Below, piece after piece: positions 1-5,022 of a stretch of DNA of 6,123 nucleotides. Numbering within the stretch: position 1 is the first letter of the stretch; each line of letters begins with the position of its first letter. The position numbers and the translations under genes are program-made. The DNA lies in the NCBI GenBank assembly GCA_003152795.1, contig PMBA01000371.1, positions 7,638-13,760 of the forward strand. Reading direction: 5' to 3'. The stretch comes from Acidobacteriaceae bacterium. Its GTDB lineage: Bacteria > Acidobacteriota > Terriglobia > Terriglobales > Acidobacteriaceae. A model generated the notes under the pieces. That model did no database searches and was not told the origin of the DNA. It was given only the letters and a program-made list of their open reading frames with translations.

Positions 1-1121
1 TCGAACTGCATGCCGGGATCGCCGCATTGCCAGGTGGCTTCGGAAATCTTGGCCATCAGGTCCTTGGCTTTGTAGGTAGTTACTACGCGTCCGTCGACGA
101 TTGCTTTGGTGGAGAAATCGGTGTCGCGCATTACGGCTACCATGAAGTCGTCGGTTACCCGAACCGAGTTATTGGCGTTCTGAAAGAAGATAGAACTGTA
201 GGCGTCGGAGTCGGGATGGGAGCCGTCGTATCCCTGTAAGACCAGGGCGTGGGCTTTGGCTTCTTCCTTACTTTTGCATTCGATGAAATCGACGATATCG
301 GGATGGTCAATGTTGAGGATGACCATCTTGGCGGCGCGGCGGGTCTTGCCTCCGGACTTGATAACTCCGGCGAAAGCGTCGAAGCCTTTCATAAAGCTGA
401 GGGGGCCGCTGGCGGTGCCACCTCCGCTGAGCACTTCGGTGGAGGAGCGCAACGGGGAGAGATTGGTGCCGGTGCCGGATCCCCACTTGAAGAGCATGCC
501 TTCGGTTTTGGCCAGAGTAAGGATGGCATCGAGCGAGTCTTTCACGGAATTGATGAAGCAGGCGGAACATTGCGGACGGGTGTATCCGGTAACGCCGAAT
601 TCCACTTGCTGGGTGGTGAAGTTCCAGTGCCAGTTGGTGGCGTCGGATTTGGGCTCGACGCGTTCGCAGCCTACGTTGAACCAGACCGGCGAGTTGAAAG
701 CGACGTGCTGGCGGACGAGCAGGTGGACGAGTTCGTCGTGGAAGGTGGCGGCGTCTTCGCTGGTGCGGAAGTATCCGTCTTTCATGCCCCAGTCGCGAAT
801 GGTCTCGGCTACGCGGGCTACCAGTTGGCGCACGCCGGTTTCGCGTTCCTCGGTGCCGATCTGTCCGTGAAGATACTTGGAGGCGACGATGTTGGTCGCG
901 GTCATGGACCAGTCTTTGGGGACTTCGACGTTTTTCTGCTCGAAGATCATGCCGCCCTGGGAGTCGGTGATCTGAGCGTTGCGGAGTTCCCACTCGACTT
1001 CGTTATAGGGAGAGACACCGGGCTTGGTGAAAAAGCGGCGGAAGGTGAGGCCCTGGGCCTTCTTCTTATTCGCAGTGCTGGCAGCGGTTTGAGTTTTTAG
1101 TTGGTCGCGCACTTCTGGCAT
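1..1121 (-). CDS. nrdJ: Adenosylcobalamin-dependent (class II) ribonucleoside-diphosphate reductase, N-terminal part
   Basis: Vitamin B12-dependent ribonucleotide reductase, which makes deoxyribonucleotides from ribonucleotides with or without oxygen; cytoplasmic. Reading the minus strand from the ATG at 1121 gives 373 uninterrupted codons before the window edge, so the 3' part is missing. Visible family landmarks are an N-terminal class II domain (about residues 25-115), FNSPVWFNVG (142-151), PQCSACFI (183-190), SGTGTNLSPLR (215-225), a Gly-rich SGGGTASGP stretch (232-240), KSGGKTRRAAKMV (255-267), NNSVRVTDDFM (317-327) and CGDPGMQF at the edge. Cys188 in SACF matches the position of the N-terminal redox-active cysteine of class II enzymes; the radical cysteine and catalytic glutamate lie outside the window. 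The start is supported by AGGAG at 1128-1132, six bases upstream. The first 24 residues are polar and Lys-rich, a variable tail. The family assignment is very secure. Confidence 0.97.
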   Translation of the reverse strand, partial: MPEVRDQLKTQTAASTANKKKAQGLTFRRFFTKPGVSPYNEVEWELRNAQITDSQGGMIFEQKNVEVPKDWSMTATNIVASKYLHGQIGTEERETGVRQLVARVAETIRDWGMKDGYFRTSEDAATFHDELVHLLVRQHVAFNSPVWFNVGCERVEPKSDATNWHWNFTTQQVEFGVTGYTRPQCSACFINSVKDSLDAILTLAKTEGMLFKWGSGTGTNLSPLRSSTEVLSGGGTASGPLSFMKGFDAFAGVIKSGGKTRRAAKMVILNIDHPDIVDFIECKSKEEAKAHALVLQGYDGSHPDSDAYSSIFFQNANNSVRVTDDFMVAVMRDTDFSTKAIVDGRVVTTYKAKDLMAKISEATWQCGDPGMQF

Positions 1122-1127
1122 TTCCTT

Positions 1128-1132
1128 CTCCT
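1128..1132 (-). promoter_or_regulatory. Ribosome binding site of nrdJ
   Basis: The minus strand reads AGGAG followed by six bases (AAGGAA) and the ATG at 1121. This fixes the start of nrdJ. Confidence 0.8.
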
Positions 1133-1246
1133 GATTAGATGATGGCGAAAAACATAAGTAACAAGGTTTCAAAGACTCAGGGTTTTAAGGTTGCAGTGAA
1201 AACAAGCTGGTTTCAAAGGGGCTTGCCGCATCTTCCGCGGGAGAGG

Positions 1247-1263
1247 GAGACGGGACAAGCTCC
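1247..1263. repeat. Degenerate copy of dispersed GC-rich palindrome
   Basis: GAGACGGGACAAGCTCC matches the first 17 bases of the perfect copy at 1472-1493 at 15 of 17 positions. Its second arm has decayed. It belongs to a small family with the copies at 1472-1493 and 6040-6058. Confidence 0.5.
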
Positions 1264-1267
1264 GGCG

Positions 1268-1450
1268 CTACGGGGAAATTTTGCGGTAATTGTGGTCTGG
1301 GAGCGCGGCCAGCTCAGTTGTGGTCGAGCTGCGCTCGGGGGCGGCTGTCCCAACGCGAGTGGGCTGTTTCTCCACTTGCTTTGGGGTGGCTGGGCATTCT
1401 ATGCCGTTACGGGCGAAAGAGGCGGCAACGATTTCGATCAAAGTTTCCAT
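1268..1450 (-). CDS. Possible small protein upstream of nrdJ, 60 residues
   Basis: The ORF starts METLIEIVAASFARNG and ends NYRKISP. I recognise no family. The N-terminal 15 residues could form a short amphipathic helix; the rest is polar and rich in Pro, Thr and Glu, with a single Cys (Cys19). The ATG at 1450 is chosen because AGGAG (1456-1460) sits five bases upstream. The frame stays open back to an ATG at 1567, but that extension would translate the palindrome at 1472-1493 and the hairpin at 1504-1537 and has no Shine-Dalgarno, so it is unlikely. The gene lies 146 bases before nrdJ on the same strand and downstream of the same promoter. It could be a real small protein, a regulatory leader ORF, or chance. 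The ribosome site is the main argument for coding. Confidence 0.45.
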   Translation of the reverse strand: METLIEIVAASFARNGIECPATPKQVEKQPTRVGTAAPERSSTTTELAALPDHNYRKISP

Positions 1451-1471
1451 CGGGGCTCCTAAAGGTGCGGG

Positions 1472-1493
1472 GAGACGGGGCAAGCCCCGTCTC
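1472..1493. repeat. Perfect GC-rich palindrome (REP-like dispersed element)
   Basis: Arms GAGACGGGGC (1472-1481) and GCCCCGTCTC (1484-1493) pair perfectly around a two-base centre. It is flanked by, and overlaps, a second perfect palindrome, CGTCTCGAGACG at 1488-1499. Related copies are at 1247-1263 and 6040-6058. Such elements are typically intergenic. It lies in the 5' leader just ahead of the small ORF and could form a stable hairpin in RNA. Confidence 0.75.
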
Positions 1494-1499
1494 GAGACG

Positions 1500-1637
1500 A
1501 AAACCCCGAGGACATGGCTGGCGGGGCCATGCCGGGGGAAGTCACCGCTTGTTTCATCTGCTTCCATCCACTATGGAGGGATGGTTTCCCGCGAAGGGGG
1601 AGAGACGCGAAGTCACCTCAACTTTGAGTCTCGCCCC
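1500..1637 (-). ncRNA. Candidate structured 5' leader RNA of the nrdJ transcript
   Basis: Read on the minus strand, this stretch holds three hairpins in order. The first pairs 1628-1637 with 1597-1606 (GGGGcGAGAC with GTCTCtCCCC, one mismatch), with an inner CTCAA/TTGAG hairpin at 1617-1628 whose last base overlaps that arm. The second pairs CCATCC with GGATGG (1579-1584 with 1564-1569). The third pairs CCCCG and CATGGC with GCCATG and CGGGG (1504-1537), followed by UUUU (1500-1503), so it could be an attenuator-like terminator. GGTGACTTC occurs before the first right arm and again before the third hairpin. The promoter at 1700-1728 lies upstream and the small ORF and nrdJ downstream. A B12 sensor would suit nrdJ, but I do not see the conserved cobalamin riboswitch boxes. 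The structure is read by eye only; its function is unknown. Confidence 0.4.
1504..1537 (-). terminator. Attenuator/terminator-like hairpin in the nrdJ leader
   Basis: On the minus strand a GC-rich stem (CCCCG...CATGGC / GCCATG...CGGGG, with a small internal loop) is followed directly by four T (1500-1503). The U-run is short, so termination may be weak or conditional. Its place between promoter and coding region suggests attenuation rather than end-of-gene termination. Confidence 0.35.
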
Positions 1638-1699
1638 GGTTGTTTACGGTCTTGGCCTCCCTAATAAAGGAGGTCTGAAAAAAGTGCTCTGGGATGCTT

Positions 1700-1728
1700 A
1701 ACGTACTCCCGTATATGGTGCCTGTCAA
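1700..1728 (-). promoter_or_regulatory. Sigma-70-like promoter for the small ORF / nrdJ
   Basis: On the minus strand TTGACA (1723-1728, a perfect -35) is followed by a 17-base spacer and TACGTT (1700-1705) as -10. Transcription would start near 1693, giving a leader of about 240 bases before the small ORF and about 570 bases before nrdJ. No NrdR box was recognised. Confidence 0.55.
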
Positions 1729-1857
1729 GAGAGAAACACAACATCTGGTGGCCCGAAAGTGGTAAGGGAATCGAGAGATACAAGGCTTCAAAGTTTCAGT
1801 GGCGCATCGGTTCAAACATGTGAAGCAACCGACCTTGAAAACTCCTGAACCTGGCCT
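1729..1857. other. Intergenic region between the 94-residue gene and the nrdJ promoter
   Basis: No gene seen. A dyad TCGGTT (1807-1812) / AACCGA (1827-1832), present on both strands, encloses a 14-base loop. It lies about 25 bases beyond the stop of the 94-residue gene. It has no T-run after it on the minus strand, so it is only a weak terminator candidate. Confidence 0.4.
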
Positions 1858-2142
1858 TTATGCGGTGGCACGAGTGCGATTGTCCGGCGAGGCGCGGGCC
1901 ACGGGCCGGGCGGGGGCGTCCGGAGCTCCATCATCAGGCGGAGCGACCGGGACGTAGATATCTTCGAAGAGGGTCTGGGTGGTGATTCGTCTTACGCCTT
2001 CGGTGGACTCGACCAGGTAGTCTCCGGGGCGGCCGGATTGTTCGCGGCCGAGCGCGTCGGTGAAGACGAGAGGTTCGGTGAGCTGACAAGCGCGCACCAG
2101 AAAACGGGTGCGGTAGACGGTCCATTGATTTTCAAGATTCAT
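1858..2142 (-). CDS. Conserved-looking hypothetical protein with PGDYLVE...FEDIY signature, 94 residues
   Basis: A small soluble protein of unknown function. Residues 8-66 look like a compact beta-rich domain: YRTRFLVRACQLTEP, then LVFTDALGRE, RPGDYLVES (38-46), GVRRI, and LFEDIYVPV (58-66). The pattern PGD(Y/W)(L/I)V ... F-x-x-x-Y is one I associate with short bacterial and phage proteins of undefined role that handle a 'gift-wrapped' beta fold; this is a resemblance, not a family call. Residues 67-94 are a low-complexity Ala/Pro/Asp/Arg tail, probably disordered. The ATG at 2142 is the only likely start because the frame meets a stop shortly upstream, yet no Shine-Dalgarno precedes it (CGAGACCTCCCT). 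A promoter candidate lies at 2290-2318. No signal peptide or membrane segment. The internal pattern argues that it is real. Confidence 0.75.
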   Translation of the reverse strand: MNLENQWTVYRTRFLVRACQLTEPLVFTDALGREQSGRPGDYLVESTEGVRRITTQTLFEDIYVPVAPPDDGAPDAPARPVARASPDNRTRATA

Positions 2143-2165
2143 AGGGAGGTCTCGGGTGCCGGTTC

Positions 2166-2186
2166 CCAGTTGTCAGTTCTCGGTTG
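2166..2186. repeat. Imperfect 7-bp tandem repeat, three units
   Basis: The plus strand reads CCAGTTG, TCAGTTC, TCGGTTG in direct succession, a heptamer period with one or two changes per unit. It lies in the 5' leader of the 94-residue gene. A second heptamer array occurs at 5961-5988. Confidence 0.5.
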
Positions 2187-2240
2187 GCTGAGAAAAAGGC
2201 AACGCCCAGAGCCGATCATCGCTTCTGGCTTCAGATTTTT

Positions 2241-2263
2241 GCCGAGCCCGGATGCCGCTCGGC
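2241..2263. other. Inverted repeat in the leader of the 94-residue gene
   Basis: GCCGAGC (2241-2247) and GCTCGGC (2257-2263) form a perfect 7-bp stem with a 9-base loop. On the minus strand it would be transcribed just after the promoter at 2290-2318, so it may be a 5' UTR hairpin. It is followed there by AAAAAT rather than a U-run, so it is not a minus-strand terminator. Confidence 0.45.
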
Positions 2264-2289
2264 GGATACTTGTTTTTCAGAGTGGAGCG

Positions 2290-2318
2290 ACTGTACGCGC
2301 AGAAAAAGGAGGGGTCAA
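2290..2318 (-). promoter_or_regulatory. Sigma-70-like promoter of the 94-residue gene
   Basis: The minus strand shows TTGACC (2313-2318), a 17-base spacer and TACAGT (2290-2295). Transcription would start near 2283, giving a leader of about 140 bases that contains the hairpin at 2241-2263 and the heptamer repeat at 2166-2186. Confidence 0.5.
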
Positions 2319-2598
2319 TACCATAAGAATGGTGCAATGGTGGAATTCCGGACTGTGGATGCGATGTGATGAATCCGAATCAAGTTAGGGTCGAGGATAA
2401 CCGCGGTTGGCGCACGAGCGGCGGGGTTTGAGCGTGGTGCGAAAACGGCGGTGAGGGTTTTGTGCCCGGCGGGCGGAATTTGCACAAGGGGTGCACAGGT
2501 TTTACTAAAGGAAGGCTGCAATGAAACCGGGTTTCAGCGTTGCAGGGATTTGAGAGAGCAAAGTTGAAACCCGATTTTTGAAGCCTTGCAACTCCGCT
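2319..2598. other. Intergenic region downstream of the PNGase A-like gene
   Basis: No gene seen. It contains TGCAC/GTGCA (2481-2485 with 2491-2495, five-base loop) and the larger set of inverted repeats at 2517-2580, annotated separately. Confidence 0.5.
2517..2580. terminator. Inverted-repeat terminator candidate downstream of the PNGase A-like gene
   Basis: CGGGTTTCA (2528-2536) pairs with TGAAACCCG (2565-2573) across a 28-base loop. Read on the plus strand it is followed by ATTTTT; read on the minus strand it starts 26 bases after the stop codon at 2599, where a terminator for that gene is expected, but the minus-strand U-run is poor. The left arm also belongs to a second perfect palindrome, TGAAACC-G-GGTTTCA (2522-2536), extended by TGCAA/TTGCA (2517-2521 with 2540-2544). 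The two hairpins cannot form at the same time. Confidence 0.45.
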
Positions 2599-4269
2599 TC
2601 ATTGGCAGCCTTGGCCGTCGGTGATGCTGGTAAGCAGGCCGGTGTCAGCAGTGATGATGCGGCTGTAGCAGTAACCGGTGGAGTTGGACTGGAAATAGTT
2701 TTGCGCGCTGGTCTGGTTGGAGTTGCCGGTGATGTTTCCCCCGGAATCGAAGTCGAGGGTGTCGGTGGGAGTGACGCGGTTGCGGATCAGGCTGAAGGAA
2801 GTGGCCTGTCCGTTGTGACGCGCCTCCTGATCTCGTTCGTAGAACTGGTTTACGGTGACGGTTTGGGTTCCAGAGCCGTCAGAATTATAGAGCAGGGTGA
2901 TGTTCATCTGTAGCGGCCAGGTATGGCGAACTTTGTTGACGAAGTTGCCGCCGGCATTGTGGGTGGTGACGACAGACTGGATGGTGGTGTCCTGGTTGAT
3001 GTTCTGCTCGTAAATGGAGGGCGTAATTTTGAAATACTGAAGGTTAGCGAAGTCGATATTTTGGGCGACGGTGGTAGTGACCGGGCCGAGCGCGGTGTTG
3101 ATGTATCCGGAGATCTGGAAGTCGTGGCCGGAACGGGTGTTGACGGTACCGTGGAGGGTGCCGTTTTGGGCGCTGTGAATATTTTCGGTGATGCTGGGCA
3201 CGGGCACGGCGAGGGTGTTGGCGGTGACGGCTCCGGTGAATTGAGTGGCAGTTGAATCGAGATAGAGCAGGAGCGAAGCGGTGGCGGAGAAATAGCTGTC
3301 GGCGTTGAAGACGCTGAGGGCGACGGTGTGGGGCTGTCCGTCATCGAGCAGGGCGGCGAAGGGCGTGAGGTTGACGCGGTAGGGGAGAAAATTCATGGTC
3401 TGGACGCCGGGGATGGGACGCCAGAGATAAGGATCGATGCCACCGGTGTAGATCCAGGGATAGACGGGGGCGACGCCGGCGGGAGTGCCGTCGATAGTGA
3501 CTTCGGACTCGCGGAAGGCGGTGCCGCCGCAGCTGAAGAGTTCGCCGGCAACGTCGTTGGGGACGCAGGTGTACCAGAATTCGTCGTTGGACTGGCTCTG
3601 GGCGAAAACGTCGAGGTAGGCGTCGGTGATGTTAGTGGGAAGAGTTAGAGTCTGTTCGAGGAGATCGGTGGTGGTGTTGAGTCCGACGGTGCCGCCGGTG
3701 GGGCCGGAAGAGAAGGCGATGACCTGATCGGCGGTGCGGGGCGGCAGTTGATTCCGCTCCAGCGGGTAGAAGAGGATGTCGGCTGACCCGTGAAGGATGC
3801 CGGTATAGGTTTTATCCACCAGGTTACCGAGATCGACGGTGCCGTCCTGGGGGAGGGTGAAAATAGAACTGTAGTCGGTGAGGTCGCGCTCGACGTGCCA
3901 ATGGCGCGCAACATTGTGCGAGGGCTCGGCGGTGGTGCCGAAGTAGATGTTGGTGGGGCCGATCCAGATGTTGGCCGTGCGGTCGTACTGGCGACCCTGG
4001 TTGATGGAGAAGTTGGCTTCGAGAATAATTTTGGCCCAAGGGCCCGGACAATCCGCGGGCGGTGTATAGGGGAAGCTCTTGGGATTGAAGTCGGCGAACT
4101 TGAATCCCTTATAGAGGGTGACCGTGCAGGGCTGGGTGTGAGGACGCGGTACGGGCGGATCGGCGAGGGCGGTGTTGCCGGAACCGATCTTGAGTTGTGC
4201 GGCGGCGATGGTGGAGAGCGAGAGCAGCAGCGTGGCGAGGATGGCAGCGAATTTCGGGGATGTGGTCAC
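2599..4269 (-). CDS. Secreted PNGase A-like peptide-N4-(N-acetyl-beta-glucosaminyl)asparagine amidase, 556 residues
   Basis: Predicted exported glycoamidase. Characterised PNGase A family members release N-glycans from asparagine of glycoproteins or glycopeptides; this activity is inferred here. Residues 1-24 form a signal peptide (one Lys, hydrophobic AAILATLLLSLSTIAAA, cleavage likely after Ala24). From about residue 47 the protein follows the plant/fungal PNGase A pattern: PCTVTLYKGFKF, YTPPADCPGPWAKIILE (68-84), GRQYDRTANIWIG (92-104), TAEP (113-116), VERDLTDYSSIF (126-137), and LGNLVDKTYTGILH (147-160) ending in DILFYP. The remaining part is Thr/Asn-rich and beta-like, ending GQGCQ; Cys pairs near YTCVPND...FSCGG and GYCYS...GQGC suit an exported protein. 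GTG at 4269 is preferred over an in-frame ATG at 4356: GGAGG (4276-4280) is six bases upstream, the signal peptide follows directly, and the ATG falls inside the promoter. It appears monocistronic. Catalytic residues cannot be assigned from sequence alone. Confidence 0.88.
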   Translation of the reverse strand: MTTSPKFAAILATLLLSLSTIAAAQLKIGSGNTALADPPVPRPHTQPCTVTLYKGFKFADFNPKSFPYTPPADCPGPWAKIILEANFSINQGRQYDRTANIWIGPTNIYFGTTAEPSHNVARHWHVERDLTDYSSIFTLPQDGTVDLGNLVDKTYTGILHGSADILFYPLERNQLPPRTADQVIAFSSGPTGGTVGLNTTTDLLEQTLTLPTNITDAYLDVFAQSQSNDEFWYTCVPNDVAGELFSCGGTAFRESEVTIDGTPAGVAPVYPWIYTGGIDPYLWRPIPGVQTMNFLPYRVNLTPFAALLDDGQPHTVALSVFNADSYFSATASLLLYLDSTATQFTGAVTANTLAVPVPSITENIHSAQNGTLHGTVNTRSGHDFQISGYINTALGPVTTTVAQNIDFANLQYFKITPSIYEQNINQDTTIQSVVTTHNAGGNFVNKVRHTWPLQMNITLLYNSDGSGTQTVTVNQFYERDQEARHNGQATSFSLIRNRVTPTDTLDFDSGGNITGNSNQTSAQNYFQSNSTGYCYSRIITADTGLLTSITDGQGCQ

Positions 4270-4275
4270 TGGAAG

Positions 4276-4280
4276 CCTCC
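4276..4280 (-). promoter_or_regulatory. Ribosome binding site deciding the GTG start of the PNGase A-like gene
   Basis: GGAGG on the minus strand, six bases (CTTCCA) before the GTG at 4267-4269. It favours the 556-residue product over a 585-residue one. Confidence 0.8.
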
Positions 4281-4345
4281 AAAGTTGGTGCGCAAAGTTA
4301 CAGTCCCGGAGAGGTGTGCTCGGCGAAACGCCTTGATGGTAGAGG

Positions 4346-4375
4346 AGTCTAGTCATCGGAGTGAGTGGGTGTCAA
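4346..4375 (-). promoter_or_regulatory. Sigma-70-like promoter of the PNGase A-like gene
   Basis: On the minus strand TTGACA (4370-4375) is followed by an 18-base spacer and TAGACT (4346-4351). The start site would be near 4339, about 70 bases before the GTG start. Confidence 0.6.
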
Positions 4376-4496
4376 GGCGGGGCCGACTGGGATAGCGTGC
4401 GCTCATTTTCGGGCAGACAGCGGAGGTCCGGCGCGTAACCGCGCGCGACGCGGGGGAGCACTCAGCGCGTGGATCGGGGCATTTTGAGGGTGCACC

Positions 4497-4518
4497 GCAT
4501 GGCATCGGATGGTATGCT
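4497..4518 (+). promoter_or_regulatory. Candidate -10 and overlapping operator dyad of the repressor/peptidase operon
   Basis: TATGCT at 4513-4518 is a plausible -10; no good -35 lies at the proper distance (GTGCAC at 4490-4495). An imperfect dyad centred on G4507 spans 4497-4517, with GCAT...ATGC outer arms and CATC/GATG inner arms: 8 of 10 base pairs match. A dyad over the -10 is where a BlaI-type repressor would block its own promoter. The sequence is not the staphylococcal TACA-N2-TGTA operator. Confidence 0.4.
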
Positions 4519-4527
4519 TTTTGGACT

Positions 4528-4544
4528 GCCGAGTTGGCGTCGGC
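4528..4544 (+). other. Short hairpin in the repressor gene leader
   Basis: GCCGA (4528-4532) pairs with TCGGC (4540-4544) around a 7-base loop, in the short leader between the -10 candidate and the start codon. It could be structural RNA or part of an operator; it may also be chance. Confidence 0.3.
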
Positions 4545-4548
4545 GGGC

Positions 4549-4560
4549 CATTGATCAATG
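4549..4560. promoter_or_regulatory. Perfect 12-bp palindrome overlapping the repressor start codon
   Basis: CATTGATCAATG is a perfect 12-bp palindrome whose last three bases are the ATG of the repressor gene. It may be a second operator for autoregulation. Its place also explains why no strong Shine-Dalgarno is visible (only GGCGGG ten bases upstream). Confidence 0.4.
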
Positions 4561-5022
4561 ACAAAAGCATTTTCAATTTTCGGGTCGGGTTCGAGGCCTC
4601 ATCTGGGTCCTTTTGAGCAGCAGGTGTTGCAGAAGCTGTGGTCGCAGGGCAGCGCGACGGTTCGCGAACTGCTTGCGGATGGCAAGATCCATCAGGCTTA
4701 TACCACGGTGATGACGACTGCGGACCGTCTCTACAAGAAGGGGTTGCTGGACCGCGTGGCGGAAGGCAGGGCGTTCCGCTACACTCCGCGGCATACTCCC
4801 GAAGAACTGCAACGGGTGACGGCGCTGGAGAGCATCCGGCAATTGCTGGGATCGGGCGACGCTTCGTCGCTGCCGCTGTCGTATCTGGTGGAGGCGCTCA
4901 GCAGCCACGACGCGCAACTGCTCGATGAGTTGCAACTTCTGGTGGAAACGAAACGCCGCGAACTCCAGAGCCGGGAAAACAATAACAAGGTCCGGGACGC
5001 CAAGGGCCGGGAGCAACGCTGA
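4558..5022 (+). CDS. blaI: BlaI/MecI/CopY-family transcriptional repressor, 154 residues
   Basis: Winged-helix DNA-binding repressor. The N-terminal domain (about 16-77) shows the family pattern: LGPFEQQVLQKLW (16-28), GSATVRELL (31-39), then the recognition-helix and turn region AYTTVMTTADRLYKKGLL (47-64) and the wing EGRAFRYTP (69-77). Residues 78-140 are helical and Leu-rich, as expected for dimerisation; the last 20 are charged and probably disordered. Length is normal to slightly long (family about 120-140). It overlaps the next gene by one base (TGATG), so the two are translationally coupled, as with blaI-blaR1. In staphylococcal BlaI, derepression involves cleavage at an Asn-Phe bond; this protein has no Asn-Phe pair (its only Asn are in the NNN near the C-terminus), so any cleavage site must differ. 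The symbol denotes the family; a beta-lactam response is not shown, as no beta-lactamase is nearby. Confidence 0.93.
   Translation: MTKAFSIFGSGSRPHLGPFEQQVLQKLWSQGSATVRELLADGKIHQAYTTVMTTADRLYKKGLLDRVAEGRAFRYTPRHTPEELQRVTALESIRQLLGSGDASSLPLSYLVEALSSHDAQLLDELQLLVETKRRELQSRENNNKVRDAKGREQR

Larger units (their letters stand above)
1122..1267 (-). other. nrdJ-proximal leader with a direct repeat
   Basis: These 146 bases lie between the 60-residue ORF and nrdJ and hold no convincing gene. On the plus strand, aacaaggtttcaaag (1160-1174) recurs as aacaagctggtttcaaag (1201-1218), a direct repeat with a 3-base insertion. A degenerate copy of the dispersed palindrome lies at 1247-1263. No clear -35/-10 pair is seen, so nrdJ may be transcribed from the promoter at 1700-1728 through the small ORF. 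Confidence 0.4.

Noticed and set aside
249..1100. Long plus-strand open frame of 283 codons
   Set aside because: It lies antisense to nrdJ, whose reading frame shows clear family motifs; the plus product is Gly/Val/Glu-rich and resembles nothing. The other frames at 256-870 and 307-993 are rejected for the same reason.
1451..1567. N-terminal extension of the 60-residue ORF to 99 residues
   Set aside because: It would translate a palindrome and a hairpin, has no ribosome site, and reads as low-complexity Arg/Pro/Gly.
1661..1680. CCTCC/GGAGG hairpin and a resemblance to the 16S rRNA 3' end (ACCTCCTTTA)
   Set aside because: Only about ten bases match and no rRNA surrounds it; a short stem in the leader is a sufficient explanation.
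1797..1803. GCCACTG on the minus strand, as in cobalamin riboswitches
   Set aside because: None of the other conserved boxes is nearby and it lies upstream of the nrdJ promoter, so it is probably chance.
1618..1815. Minus-strand 65-residue ORF
   Set aside because: It overlaps the best promoter (1700-1728) and part of the leader, has no ribosome site, and shows no domain pattern.
1801..1840. GGTTCAAAC as a possible tRNA T-loop
   Set aside because: No flanking T-stem, anticodon arm or acceptor pairing can be found.
2038..2388. Plus-strand ORF of 116 codons
   Set aside because: It is antisense to the 94-residue gene and then runs through leader and promoter sequence; no recognisable product.
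2315..2521. Minus-strand 68-residue ORF starting with TTG
   Set aside because: It covers the promoter at 2290-2318 and a terminator region, with no ribosome site or domain.
3790..4395. Plus-strand ORF of 201 codons antisense to the PNGase A-like gene
   Set aside because: The minus frame has a signal peptide and family motifs; the plus frame is Gly/Val/Glu-rich as expected of an antisense shadow. The same holds for 2578-2913, 2923-3255 and 3328-3648.
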